DNA of 64,000 nucleotides, taken from NCBI RefSeq assembly GCF_001612805.1, contig NZ_BDBD01000006.1, forward strand, positions 1 to 64,000, written 5' to 3'. This DNA is from Nocardia coubleae NBRC 108252. Lineage in GTDB: Bacteria > Actinomycetota > Actinomycetes > Mycobacteriales > Mycobacteriaceae. A program made the position numbers and the translations under genes. Positions 35,951 to 44,393 of the stretch are shown here, in pieces; within the stretch, counting starts at the first letter, position 1, and every line of letters starts with the position of its first letter. The notes below the pieces were generated by a model that saw only the letters and a program-made list of their open reading frames with translations, searched no databases and was not told the DNA's origin.

Positions 35951-38674
35951 CTATTCAAGGAGGTCATGCCACGCCCACGGCTGGGCCGGGGTGTGGTCGT
36001 GCGGTTCCAGGCCGAACCGAAATGCCTCCCGATCGGGTGAAATTTTGAGGAACTCGCTGAACATGCCCGCTGCGGGTAGTCGTATGGATAGCTTCTCGAC
36101 CTGTTCGTGTGCCTCGGTCTCGTGAAACTTGCCCAACAGTTCGGTTACCCAAGGCTGGTCATTGAGGACGGTGTGTGTGGCAGGGTCACGCGCCAGCAGA
36201 ACTCGTACTTGATCGTGTGCACCGATCCCATTCAACTCACCCGATAGCCAAGCCAATCCGCCAGCATCCGCGAGAGCTGTGTGTCCAGCGGGATCGCGGG
36301 CCAGCAGCACCTGCACCTGATCGTGTGCACCGATCTCCTGCAACTGATTCAACAGACTGGCGACAGCACCTGGGTCGTCGATTGCGACATGGGTGGCCGG
36401 GTCGCGGGCCAGCAGAACCCGCACCTGGTCGTGTGCACCGATCTCACTCAACTGGTCGAGCAACCAGGATATTCCGCTGGCGTCGGTGAGAGCAGTCTGC
36501 GAGCCGGGGTCGCGCGCGAGTAGTTCCTGGATCTGTTTCTGGGCCCCAGCCTCCTGTAGTTGGTGCAACCGACGTGCCACTTCATACGGGTCATCGAGTG
36601 TGATGTTCGTAGACGGGTCGCGGGCCAGCAGAGCCCGTACCTGTCCGTGCGCGCCGACCATCCGCAACTCGTGCAGCAGCCAGGTCACTGTGGTTGGGCT
36701 ATGGAGGGTGGCGCTGGCGGCAGGGTTGCGGGCGAGCAGAACCTGTACCTGTTCGCACGCCCCGGCATCTCGAAACTCGCGCAGTAGCAAGGCGACTCTG
36801 CCCGGGTCGTGGAGGGCGGCGTGCGCGGCGGCACGCACGGCCAGCACCTGCACTTGTTCGTGTGCCCCGGTCTCGCGTAACTCTCCCAGGAGGCTGGCGA
36901 GCCCGAGTGGGTCATCGAGAGGCACATACGTTGCAGGATTGCGGGCCAGCACGACCTGCATCTGTTCGCGTGCACCGGATTTACGCAGTTCACGCAGTAC
37001 CTGAGCCAGATTGCTGGCATTGTCGAGAGTTACGTGCGCGGCGGGGTCGCGAGCAAGTAACGCCTGCGCCTGTTCGTGCGCACCTGTCTTGCGGAACTCG
37101 CTTAGCAGTTCGGCTACCCCGGCGGGGGCGAGGGTGGTGTGTGCGGCGGCCCACGATGCCGGATGCGGATCGTCGGGAAACAGAGTGTGGATGAACCTGA
37201 CGAGGGCATGGGCCGCGCGAGGGTGGCCGTGCCTGGTGGCGTTCTTCCACAATTGGATTGCGTCGCGATATATTCCGCGGTCCCAGGCGGCTTGGGCAAG
37301 GGTGTGTTGGTGATTGTGGTGGACGTGGACAGCGGCTTCCCAGAACCCGATCGGTGGGATCAGATGAGCGCGAGTACGTCGGCCATGCTGGTCGAGGTAG
37401 TCGGCCAGCTGGAACACCGGCTCTCCCTCGGCGCTACCACCACGGCCCGGGCGCTCCCGCTGGCCGCGTGCGCCAGCCGGTCGGGGGCGTATGGGGGTGA
37501 TCGGGCCGCGTGCTCCCTTGCACGAACGGCTGGTCTCGGCAAGGGCGGCCTCGAACCAGTCTTGTTCTAGGCAGTCCCAGATGGCGTCGCTGAGATAGCC
37601 AGCGGCGGCGTCACGGAGCAGTGAGAACGGCAGCCTATTGGGATGCCCCATCCGTACTGCGTCCATCGCTGCTTGGATTACCGCCCTACCCGTCGCACTC
37701 GCTTCGTTGTCGTAGAAATGGATCAGTTCGGGGCCACCGGCCAGATATTGAGTAATCCGGCCGTCCTCGGCCCGCTTGCAGGCCAGTTTCAACCGTGGAT
37801 CCTTCTGCGCAGCGGTGCGCATCGCGGTCAGATCGGCACCGGTGAAGCTCGCGGACACCTTGATCACAGCCTGTCCGAACAATTTGCGGGTCGCCGAGCC
37901 GGGATCGTTGCACAGAGAGCTGTAGTGCTCGTGCCATAAGCTCCCAACGATCAACACGGGTGCGCGGCGGGGGTCGGCGAGAACGGTGCGCAACTGCTCG
38001 GACAAACGACCGCGCTCCTGCTCACTCCGGGGTAAAAAGTAGCGCTGGGTCTCGTTAAGCCATACCACCGTGCGCGGCCCGACCCGCTCCAGTTGTTCAC
38101 TCAGCTCCTCCAGGTGAGACGACGGATGCCACAATCGCCACCCGCCCCGGCCTCGCAACCGGCCCAACGCCTCCCACAACGCCCTGGTCTTGCCGGTCGA
38201 AGAATCACCGAGAAGGACCGCGATCCCGCTTTGCCCGCCCAGAGCTCTTTCCACTACTGCACGCAACCGATCATCATGGGCGCGGCCGACATACAGCGGC
38301 AACACCACCGCTCCGTCACCATCTCCGGCCACGGTGATCGGTTCGTGTACTTCCAGCGCGAAGGGATCCCGAACCTGTGCCAACCACACCCCAGGCCTGT
38401 TCCGGGAATCGTCACTTGCCCGTGTGTGCGCGTCTTTCCATGCTCGCATCGCCCCCGGTTCGGAGACTCCCCACGCCCCGAGGACAGGAGCGAGATTCTC
38501 CCACTGTGGGAAGGTCTTGCCGTGCACCCAATCGTGGATCGTGTTAGGGGCAGCCGTGACTGCCGCAGCCGCTGCAAGCTTGTGGTAGCTGACACCAGCG
38601 CCGGTGTAAAGCAATTGCAGAGCCCGGTGCAGATCCTCGCGGGTATGGATTTCGAGCGGGGCAGTCACTACCAT
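35951..38674 (-). CDS. HTH-ATPase with nine 36-residue helical repeats (STAND-like)
   Basis: 907 residues. An N-terminal helix-turn-helix of XRE type (residues ~28-58, VSYHKLAAAAAVTAAPNTIHDW) precedes a P-loop ATPase: Walker A GDSSTGKT at 156-163 and a Walker B-like TVVWLNE at 202-208. From residue ~531 to 853 (DNA 37084-36116) there are nine tandem repeats of 36 residues (one of 35) with consensus GAHxQVQVLLARDPAxHxxLxDPxxVAxLLxELREx, plus a partial tenth. HTH, NTPase and C-terminal helical repeats are the layout of STAND signalling ATPases, where the repeats recognise a trigger. No effector domain is obvious. Located in a genomic island beside an IS element. Function unknown. Confidence 0.85.
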   Translation of the reverse strand: MVVTAPLEIHTREDLHRALQLLYTGAGVSYHKLAAAAAVTAAPNTIHDWVHGKTFPQWENLAPVLGAWGVSEPGAMRAWKDAHTRASDDSRNRPGVWLAQVRDPFALEVHEPITVAGDGDGAVVLPLYVGRAHDDRLRAVVERALGGQSGIAVLLGDSSTGKTRALWEALGRLRGRGGWRLWHPSSHLEELSEQLERVGPRTVVWLNETQRYFLPRSEQERGRLSEQLRTVLADPRRAPVLIVGSLWHEHYSSLCNDPGSATRKLFGQAVIKVSASFTGADLTAMRTAAQKDPRLKLACKRAEDGRITQYLAGGPELIHFYDNEASATGRAVIQAAMDAVRMGHPNRLPFSLLRDAAAGYLSDAIWDCLEQDWFEAALAETSRSCKGARGPITPIRPRPAGARGQRERPGRGGSAEGEPVFQLADYLDQHGRRTRAHLIPPIGFWEAAVHVHHNHQHTLAQAAWDRGIYRDAIQLWKNATRHGHPRAAHALVRFIHTLFPDDPHPASWAAAHTTLAPAGVAELLSEFRKTGAHEQAQALLARDPAAHVTLDNASNLAQVLRELRKSGAREQMQVVLARNPATYVPLDDPLGLASLLGELRETGAHEQVQVLAVRAAAHAALHDPGRVALLLREFRDAGACEQVQVLLARNPAASATLHSPTTVTWLLHELRMVGAHGQVRALLARDPSTNITLDDPYEVARRLHQLQEAGAQKQIQELLARDPGSQTALTDASGISWLLDQLSEIGAHDQVRVLLARDPATHVAIDDPGAVASLLNQLQEIGAHDQVQVLLARDPAGHTALADAGGLAWLSGELNGIGAHDQVRVLLARDPATHTVLNDQPWVTELLGKFHETEAHEQVEKLSIRLPAAGMFSEFLKISPDREAFRFGLEPHDHTPAQPWAWHDLLE
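36116..37084 (-). repeat. Nine tandem 108-bp coding repeats
   Basis: In-frame 108-bp units (one of 105) in the C-terminal half of the HTH-ATPase gene. The words GCGGGCCAGCA and GACC-TG-TCGTG-GCACC recur in each on the plus strand. The units differ in sequence, so the array is old rather than freshly expanded. Being coding, in phase and without unique spacers, it is not a CRISPR. Confidence 0.85.
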
Positions 38675-38807
38675 CTCTTCGCCTAGCTGGGACCGTGTTC
38701 GGCGTCGTTCGGCAGGCTATACACGCACTGGCTCACCGACCTGAGATCGCGTACGACTTGACCGCACCGGATGCACCGAATTCGGCAGTCAAGTCACTCT
38801 GACCAGC

Positions 38808-38978
38808 ATGATTTCAGACATCCTCGCCAGCAGCGCTGTCATCGTGCTGGTGCTACCGAACGCCGCCCGAATCCCTGTCGCGCTTACTGAACTTATCAAT
38901 GCCTGCCAGCCACTCGTCCACGCCGCGCAGACGCTCGCTACCGCTCGGCGGCGCACCGGCGACCGACCTCAAGATTAA
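38808..38978 (+). CDS. Possible 56-residue small protein
   Basis: ATG at 38808 opens MISDILASSAVIVLVLPNAARIPVALTELINACQPLVHAAQ and ends at TAA 38976-38978. Hydrophobic first half, basic end (TARRRTGDRPQD). Codon third positions favour C/G, which supports translation, but there is no clear ribosome binding site. It is divergent from the HTH-ATPase by 133 bases. Family unknown. Confidence 0.35.
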   Translation: MISDILASSAVIVLVLPNAARIPVALTELINACQPLVHAAQTLATARRRTGDRPQD

Positions 38979-38984
38979 CGCCGT

Positions 38985-39428
38985 GCCCCGCCGATCACCC
39001 CGCCCTGGACACAAGATCATTCTCGTCTCTCAGATCAAAGTACAAAGTACCTATCGCTGGCCATCGAGATCGCCCTCACCATCGAGCGGCAAAGAGCAAT
39101 GGCTCGCCGCAGACCACCCTGTCGGAGGAGACCGCCAAGCTATACCGCACACAGAACGACGACCATCGCCCGCGTGCTCGTCGCGCACCGCCGCATCGAG
39201 CGCGCCGCGATCGCTTCCTCGGCGACAACCCCGACATCGACCACGCCCAACCAAGACGAGCCCGAACGGGTAATCCCGCAACGGTCCAGCGTGACCTGCG
39301 GATGCGCCTCACCGGTCCGCAGGATCCGTGCGGCGAAACGCACGACTGACGCGGGTCCGATGCTGTGTGGGATCTGCGGTGAGGCCTTCGTCGGAGATCC
39401 TGAAGGCGGGTTTGCACGGGACCGGTAA
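38985..39428 (+). pseudogene. Degraded gene ending in a Cys-rich zinc-binding tail
   Basis: The frame ending at 39428 gives VTCGCASPVRRIRAAKRTTDAGPMLCGICGEAFVGD, a C-x-C...C-x-x-C tail that I associate with small proteins of actinobacterial mobile elements. Upstream in the same frame YLSLAIEIALTIERQRAMA is sensible. The stretch between (about 39110-39165) reads as protein only in another frame (TTLSEETAKLYRTQNDD), implying two compensating shifts. So it is probably a broken gene. An in-frame ATG at 39099 could still give 109 residues. Confidence 0.3.
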
Positions 39429-39705
39429 GCCGAACGCGACGCAGAAGCCTGGTTACGCAGCCTGTTGCGCGCAACAGAAGTTGGGGTTTCGCGCTCGGTT
39501 GAACGTTGCCAGCGACCCCGCATGGGCCTGCGGCAGGGCGGTGACGTGCTTGTTCTCCGGGACTGCGGGATTCCTATGTGAGCGACATCCTCCTCTGAGG
39601 AGACGCTGGGCGGTCGGCTAGAAATGCGTAACATGCGTAAGATGGGACGAGCAGAAGGTTCGTTCATTGCTGAGTCACGCTCCTTGACTTGCACATAACG
39701 ACGAA

Positions 39706-39740
39706 ACCCCGGTTGGAGTACGACGTACTCCAACCGGGGT
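39706..39740. terminator. Perfect 17-base palindrome, terminator-like
   Basis: ACCCCGGTTGGAGTACG and its exact complement CGTACTCCAACCGGGGT are separated by a single A. Read on the minus strand it starts 18 bases after the stop of the small gene at 39759-40016 and is followed by TTTCG, so it can end that transcript. On the plus strand it would also block the decayed region upstream. Unusually long and perfect for an ordinary terminator. Confidence 0.6.
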
Positions 39741-39758
39741 GGCTACGGGTTGATCCTG

Positions 39759-40016
39759 TCAGTTTCCTACGCCGAGCAGGATCTCTCCGAACTGCACGAT
39801 CGCCGTCAGCACGGTTTGCACCGGGCTGACGGCGTCGTCGTTTCCGACCACGTACATCAGCCAGTGCACCGTGCGAACCACGCGCAGATACTCGATGAGC
39901 ATCAACGCGCCTGCTCGGCTGTCGGCTATGCCCTTGCGGGCGATAGCCGTTGCCTTACGGGCAGCGGTCGCTGCGACCTTGCGGTCGCGGTTATCGTTTG
40001 CCTTGGCGGGTCCCAT
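39759..40016 (-). CDS. Small basic/hydrophobic protein of unknown function
   Basis: 85 residues from ATG 40016, with GGAGG five bases upstream. A strongly basic, Ala-rich first third (KANDNRDRKVAATAARKATAIARKG) is followed by a hydrophobic helical part (ALMLIEYLRVVRTVHWLMYVVG...VQTVLTAIVQFGEILLGVGN) that may associate with membranes. No known motif. Single-gene unit closed by the palindrome at 39706-39740. Confidence 0.6.
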   Translation of the reverse strand: MGPAKANDNRDRKVAATAARKATAIARKGIADSRAGALMLIEYLRVVRTVHWLMYVVGNDDAVSPVQTVLTAIVQFGEILLGVGN

Positions 40017-40583
40017 GCGGGCCTCCACCTCTCACTTGGGGGTCAACGACCCGGTGGGTGCCGCCGACGGTTGCGGCGGACGGGCAAGTCTCGATGCCGG
40101 TCGATCGAGACTTCCCGCCCGCCACACTCTTTGCGAACCACGGTTCCGAGAGAGCAAGCAAACAAGGTGCCGAATCCGCTGCAGATTCGTGCAGTGGATT
40201 CGCCGGTTCAGAGTCTACTGCCGCCGGCCCGACAAACTGCACCCTGAGCCGAGCCACCGGGCGGAATTCGCCTGTGGCACCTGCGCTCTGAGGCTCCATG
40301 AGATGCCGCCAGGTTCCCACTGAGTCACCGCCGAGTCTCCAATGAGGAACTTTCAGTATCGCGAGTGACGTTGGTCACATGGATAGTTTCTGGGCAACCC
40401 ATCGGACGTGAATGCTCGTGCATCGGAGCCCTGCACTAGTTCGCCGGTCGATACTGGCGGGCCACCTCCCCGGATCGGCGGCGGCCGGACGAACCAATTT
40501 GATGCCTAAACATCAACCGCCGACCTTGTCGGAGGCTCGAGTTACCTTGGGGTGGTAGGCCATTGGTATGACAGGGGTGCTCG
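40017..40583. other. Intergenic region with a 28-base inverted repeat
   Basis: About 570 bases with no convincing gene. AAGTCTCGAT (40086-40095) and ATCGAGACTT (40104-40113) are perfect 10-base arms around an 8-base centre, lying 70 bases upstream of the small gene start at 40016. It could be an operator or the stem of an RNA. The rest presumably carries the promoter of the CoiA-like gene. Confidence 0.5.
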
Positions 40584-41537
40584 ATGGGGGACGACCAAGA
40601 TCCGTGTGTCGCATTCAAGATGAACGCGGCGCTAGACCCGTATCGCGACCATCTCATCGACATTCGCGTCGATGAGAACTGGGAGCAGTGGCACGGAATC
40701 GGGAAGCTGGGTCTGCGTTGTGTGCTCTGCCGTCGCGTCGTCACGCCGTTCCTGTCCACCCAGAAGAACCGGTTCGTTCGCCACCAGAGCGGAGAAGGAG
40801 CCTCGGCTTCCACGGCTGCGAAGAGGAGTGCGCACGAGTCATTTCTGCACCAGCGATGCAAGTACTGGGTCGCTGACCAGTTGCGCGAGGCCGGCGCGAT
40901 CGCTGAAGTCGAACGGCAACTCGGTGACCGCCGCCCTGATGTGCTCGCGGTACGTGATGGCCGACGGTTCGCGGTCGAAGTCCAATGGTCGTCGCTGAGC
41001 CTCGCTGCCGCCCAGGAGCGAACGGCAGATCTTAGACGCGCCGGCGCCGACGAGGTCATGTGGTTGACCCGCGGCTATACGTGGGTCGAGAAGTTGCCCA
41101 CGCTCGGCCTTCACGGGTTCAATCCCGGCAGCGATGGCTACACAACCGAGTTTGGCTTCCTTGCGCTCACCCCGAGCGGTGGACTTAGGACAGCCAGCCG
41201 GCCAGTGCGGCAAGCATTGCATCAATGGCTCGACGGCGAGATCGCGTGGGCCTATCGAGACGTCGAGAAGGCGGGATGGGCCACCGTGCAGGACTGGGCG
41301 AAGCACACGAAGCAGCAGGCAGAAGAGATCGAGCGACTTGGCGGTGAACTCGGCAAGGCGACGGACAAGATCGAGAGGCTCAGCACGACAGTGCGCAAGC
41401 AGAGCGCGCGGATCGACGCGGTGGAATCAGACCTGAAGGGCGCCAAGGCCGACCTGTCGCTGGAGCAGGACAAGGTCGAAGAGGGCAAGCGCCAAAGGCC
41501 CGGGATGCTGAAACCTTCGAGAAAACTCGGTCGCTGA
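40584..41537 (+). CDS. CoiA-like nuclease-family protein, apparently frameshifted at its C-terminus
   Basis: 317 residues. The N-terminal part has a Cys pair (LRCVLCRRVVTPF) and the CoiA pattern SAHESFLHQRCKYWVADQLREAGAIAEVERQLGDRRPDVLAVRDGRRFAVEVQWSSLS, whose D...E-x-Q is the PD-(D/E)xK-type nuclease core. Then a long coiled coil (about residues 235-310). The frame ends in a Lys/Arg-rich nonsense tail at 41537. The -1 frame from about 41495 continues the coiled coil and adds a membrane helix up to 41725. CoiA was described in competence; island copies are often of unknown role. Confidence 0.8.
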   Translation: MGDDQDPCVAFKMNAALDPYRDHLIDIRVDENWEQWHGIGKLGLRCVLCRRVVTPFLSTQKNRFVRHQSGEGASASTAAKRSAHESFLHQRCKYWVADQLREAGAIAEVERQLGDRRPDVLAVRDGRRFAVEVQWSSLSLAAAQERTADLRRAGADEVMWLTRGYTWVEKLPTLGLHGFNPGSDGYTTEFGFLALTPSGGLRTASRPVRQALHQWLDGEIAWAYRDVEKAGWATVQDWAKHTKQQAEEIERLGGELGKATDKIERLSTTVRKQSARIDAVESDLKGAKADLSLEQDKVEEGKRQRPGMLKPSRKLGR

Positions 41538-41725
41538 TCGAGAAGGCCATCGGTCAGCGCGACCAGCACGCCGGGGCGGCCTCCGCCCTTGGCGCCCAAC
41601 TCGAAGCCGAGCGCGAGGCACACAACCGCACAGCGGCCGCGTTGGTTTGGCGCGCGAGGCTGGTGAAGGTCCTACTCGCCGTCTGTCTCGTACTGGCGGT
41701 ACTCGTTCTGCTCAGCAGCAATTGA
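41495..41725 (+). pseudogene. Out-of-frame continuation of the CoiA-like protein
   Basis: The -1 frame reads KARDAETFEKTRSLIEKAIGQ, then a further coiled coil, then a hydrophobic helix (LVKVLLAVCLVLAVLVLLSS) and stop at 41723-41725. It fits seamlessly after EEGKRQ of the upstream frame, at CGCCAAAGGCC (~41493-41503). Either a one-base indel broke the gene, or -1 slippage makes a membrane-anchored long form, or the assembly has an error here. Confidence 0.65.
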
Positions 41726-41765
41726 TCTAGGTATCAAGGAAGTATGGACCGGTCAGGAGGACCGA

Positions 41766-41957
41766 ATGCGACTGAGAATGCAGCTAAATCAGTTCGGCGC
41801 GTTGTGCATTGAATGCCAAGAGGGCGTTGGATCAGGCGGCGGATTCATCTTTAAGCCGGGGTCAAGCAACCGTGTCCTGTGCTTGGACTGTGCGTACGTC
41901 GAGTGTGGTCGATCGCGTGGCCTGATCGCGCAGCCACCCAGCGTGCCGTTGGACTGA
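41766..41957 (+). CDS. Small zinc-ribbon-like protein
   Basis: 63 residues with GGAGG five bases before ATG 41766. Two Cys pairs, CIEC and CLDC, separated by about 24 residues, can bind one zinc, as in short zinc-ribbon proteins. The rest is Gly/Ser-rich. It follows the CoiA-like gene by 40 bases and may belong to its transcript. No named family recognised. Confidence 0.6.
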   Translation: MRLRMQLNQFGALCIECQEGVGSGGGFIFKPGSSNRVLCLDCAYVECGRSRGLIAQPPSVPLD

Positions 41958-42160
41958 TGCTGTCCGTCGGGAGAGTCTGGTAGAAGTTGCGACCATCCGC
42001 TCGACGCCTGCACCGGCATGCGACGGGTGCTGCGCATCGCAGATAGCGCTTCGCGCTGTGGTTGCGACTAGGCACAGCGTCCGCAAAGCGCTGCTGCTGC
42101 ACGGAGTGTGCCTTCAGCGTCCACCGAAACCGGCACGGCCACAGTCTGTACTCTCCGACG

Positions 42161-42787
42161 ATGAGTTGGAGTTGGGCCATTCCGGGAGCCATGGGCGCGA
42201 TCTACACCCTGCTGATGGCCGTACCGGCTACTCACCGACGTCGATGCGCGTCGCGCGCCGAACTGCTCGCCAAGCTCGTCGCCGCAGCAGGGGATCGCTG
42301 CCCAAAAGCGTTGCGGGCGGAGATGATCGAAAAAATCACCTGGGTAGCAGCCTATAGTGCCATCCGCTACACCGGAAAGCACCGACTGATCGTGTGGATC
42401 GGATGGCCTTTGTCCGTTGTTTCCTTCACGCTGTGTGCCGCGGCCGTCATCGTTCACGAAGGCGGTCAAGCACCGAGATCCCCTGCGATGTTTCTGGGTA
42501 CAGCGGCGGCGGTCGCTGCGATCTCTGCCCTCCAATTCATCCCCGTGGTCTTTGTTATGGACTGGATGTATGCCCGTCGTCTGCTGTATGTGAAGGTTGG
42601 TGGGCGAGACGACTTTGCCCGCCTCCGTTTCCCCGGTCTGCGACGACGCGGGTACTCCTCAGTCATCGTCAAGAGGCTGATATCGCAAGTCTTCGGGGAT
42701 CAAAGATGTGGAGAACCGGTCAGTCAGGGCGACCTCCTCGCCCTACGCCGTGCCATGTCCGAATGGGAAAACTCTCCATTTCAGTGA
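42161..42787 (+). CDS. Membrane protein of unknown function
   Basis: 208 residues from ATG 42161 (MSWSWAIPGAMGAIYTLLMAV); an earlier in-frame ATG at 42062 is less likely. Three hydrophobic segments: residues ~5-20, ~85-105 (GWPLSVVSFTLCAAAVIV) and ~115-140 (AMFLGTAAAVAAISALQFIPVVFVM). The loops and C-terminal part are basic, with a cytoplasmic tail of about 65 residues. I do not recognise it. GC is lower than in core genes. Confidence 0.6.
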   Translation: MSWSWAIPGAMGAIYTLLMAVPATHRRRCASRAELLAKLVAAAGDRCPKALRAEMIEKITWVAAYSAIRYTGKHRLIVWIGWPLSVVSFTLCAAAVIVHEGGQAPRSPAMFLGTAAAVAAISALQFIPVVFVMDWMYARRLLYVKVGGRDDFARLRFPGLRRRGYSSVIVKRLISQVFGDQRCGEPVSQGDLLALRRAMSEWENSPFQ

Positions 42788-43117
42788 CCGCTGCGCACAT
42801 CAAGAGCACCTCAGTAGGCACCCACACGCGGCCACTCGCCGTGGGTAACCGCCAGAAGCGAGCAATCACGGAGTGTGTAACCGACCTCTCCCCCGGTGAG
42901 GTGTGCGCCCTGCGTACTCCACGTCGCCTAAGCAGTGCAAATAACAACTAAGAATCCGTCGGCCCAGTCCCATCACCGACCCGGTCAGCCGGGCTGCGTT
43001 AGGCAGCACCGCAGTGTAGGAGAGGCTGGCCACGTCGCTCGGTAAGCGGCATGAGTCGGTTGTTCCGCAAACAAAGGTCGAGGCACGCCTACCGCGGCGG
43101 ATACCCGTCGCCTCCGT
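42788..43117. other. Intergenic region, no gene; contains one copy of a recurrent 28-base motif
   Basis: About 330 bases without a convincing frame. GGAGTGTGTAAC... at 42870-42896 resembles stretches at 44296-44323 and 50789-50816. Confidence 0.5.
42870..42896 (+). repeat. Recurrent island motif, copy 1
   Basis: GGAGTGTGTAACCGACCTCT then CCCCCGG. Shares its first 12 bases with copy 2 (44296) and most positions with copy 3 (50789). Same orientation in all three. Confidence 0.4.
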
Positions 43118-44086
43118 TTAGCTGATCTGATTGGTATCGGGCTGCGCGAAGCGGGCGATGGCACGGGTAACCGCCTCGCCCATGGCGGGGCTGGCGGTGT
43201 GGCCGGAGTCGTCGATGACGCGCAGGCGGGCGGCCGGCCATGCTTTCGCAAGTTCCCACGCGGTTTCGAGTGGGGCGCTGAGATCGAGGCGGCCGTGGAT
43301 GAGTTCGCCGGGGACCTCGGCCAGCCGCCCGGCTTCGCGCAGTAGCACGCCTTCCTCGAGCCATGCGGCGTGCGCGAAGTAGTGTGTGCAGATCCGGACG
43401 AAGGCGAGCATGGCGGTGTCCGGTTTGGCACTGTATTGCCCGGGGCTCCCCGTAGATTCGTGCGCTATCACCGCGTCCTCCCAGCGACACCACTCGATCG
43501 CGGCCCCGCGGCGTACCACTGGGTCCGGGTGTTCCATTAGCTGCCGATAGCCTTCGACCAGGTCACCGTCGCTGGGCGGCGTGGCCCGGAATCGCTCCCA
43601 CTCGGCGGGCAGCAGCCGCGCGACACCCCGATACAGCCAGTCGATTTCGCGACGGCGGGTGGTAGTGACGCCGACCAGCACGATGCCGGTGACCCGCTGC
43701 GGGTATCGCTGGGCGTAGGCGAGGATGAGCGTCGAACCCCAGGAGCCGCCATACAGCAGCCAGCGGTCGATGCCGAGGTGGATGCGCAGCCGTTCCATAT
43801 CGGCGATCAGGTGCTCGGTGGTGTTCACCGCCATGTCGGTGCCCGGGTCAGCAGCGCTGGGAACGCTCCGTCCGCAACCGCGCTGATCGAACTGCACGAT
43901 CCGAAAGACGTTCGGATCGAACGACTTCCGTGATCGCGGGCTGCTCCCGCTGCCGGGCCCGCCGTGCACCACCAGCGCCGGGCGCCCCGCGGGGTTGCCA
44001 CTGGCACACCAGTACACCTGGTTTCCGTCGCCGACCTCGAGCAGACCGTCGGCGTACGGCTCGATCAGGGGAACGGAGGTCGCCAC
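43118..44086 (-). CDS. pip: Proline iminopeptidase
   Basis: 322 residues from a GTG at 44086 (VATSVPLIEPYADGLLEVGDGNQVYW). Cytoplasmic peptidase (S33) removing N-terminal proline. Signature motifs: HGGPGSG (oxyanion), FDQRGCGRSVP, nucleophile elbow LYGGSWGSTLILAYA, acid in HGRLDLSAP, and catalytic His in DDSGHTAS. Length is normal for the family (~315). Codon bias is core-like, in contrast to its neighbours, so it may be an original chromosomal gene stranded inside the island. Copies of the recurrent motif lie on both sides. Confidence 0.93.
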   Translation of the reverse strand: MATSVPLIEPYADGLLEVGDGNQVYWCASGNPAGRPALVVHGGPGSGSSPRSRKSFDPNVFRIVQFDQRGCGRSVPSAADPGTDMAVNTTEHLIADMERLRIHLGIDRWLLYGGSWGSTLILAYAQRYPQRVTGIVLVGVTTTRRREIDWLYRGVARLLPAEWERFRATPPSDGDLVEGYRQLMEHPDPVVRRGAAIEWCRWEDAVIAHESTGSPGQYSAKPDTAMLAFVRICTHYFAHAAWLEEGVLLREAGRLAEVPGELIHGRLDLSAPLETAWELAKAWPAARLRVIDDSGHTASPAMGEAVTRAIARFAQPDTNQIS

Positions 44087-44182
44087 GTTGCCGAGGTTAG
44101 CGCGGGCGCGCCGAGTCGAAGACCACGCAGGCGTTGACCCGGTCGTGGCGGGACCATGGGCTAAGACCTGGGTGCCGCGGTA

Positions 44183-44212
44183 TCCGCGCATCGGCATTAC
44201 AGGATGCGCGGA
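44183..44212. other. Inverted repeat upstream of pip
   Basis: Perfect 10-base arms TCCGCGCATC and GATGCGCGGA with a 10-base loop, 97 bases upstream of the pip start. Could be a terminator or operator; undecided. Confidence 0.4.
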
Positions 44213-44295
44213 CGGAACCCGGTGGGGCGATGTGGACGCAAGACCGATCCGCGCGGAGGGGGTGACATTGTCTTCTCCCTCCGTGCTCAGGCTGA

Positions 44296-44323
44296 GGAGT
44301 GTGTAACGAACATCTCACTCCGG
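44296..44323 (+). repeat. Recurrent island motif, copy 2
   Basis: GGAGTGTGTAACGAACATCT then CACTCCGG. See copies at 42870 and 50789. The GTGTAA core resembles ends of IS256-family elements, so these may be solo IS remnants; that is a guess. Confidence 0.4.
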
Positions 44324-44393
44324 TCGGTTGTGCCAGCGCTACACACTCCGTCGCTGACACAGGCGGCATCTGTCGTAGTCCTGTCAAGCGGCT

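Noticed and set aside
36116..37084. Regular 108-bp repeats considered as a CRISPR array
   Set aside because: The units are coding, in phase, diverged along their whole length and have no constant repeat/variable spacer structure; no cas genes are present.
39140..39733. Minus-strand frame of 197 codons in the island
   Set aside because: Ser/Arg-rich, no domain and poor third-position bias; the plus strand carries better protein-like text.
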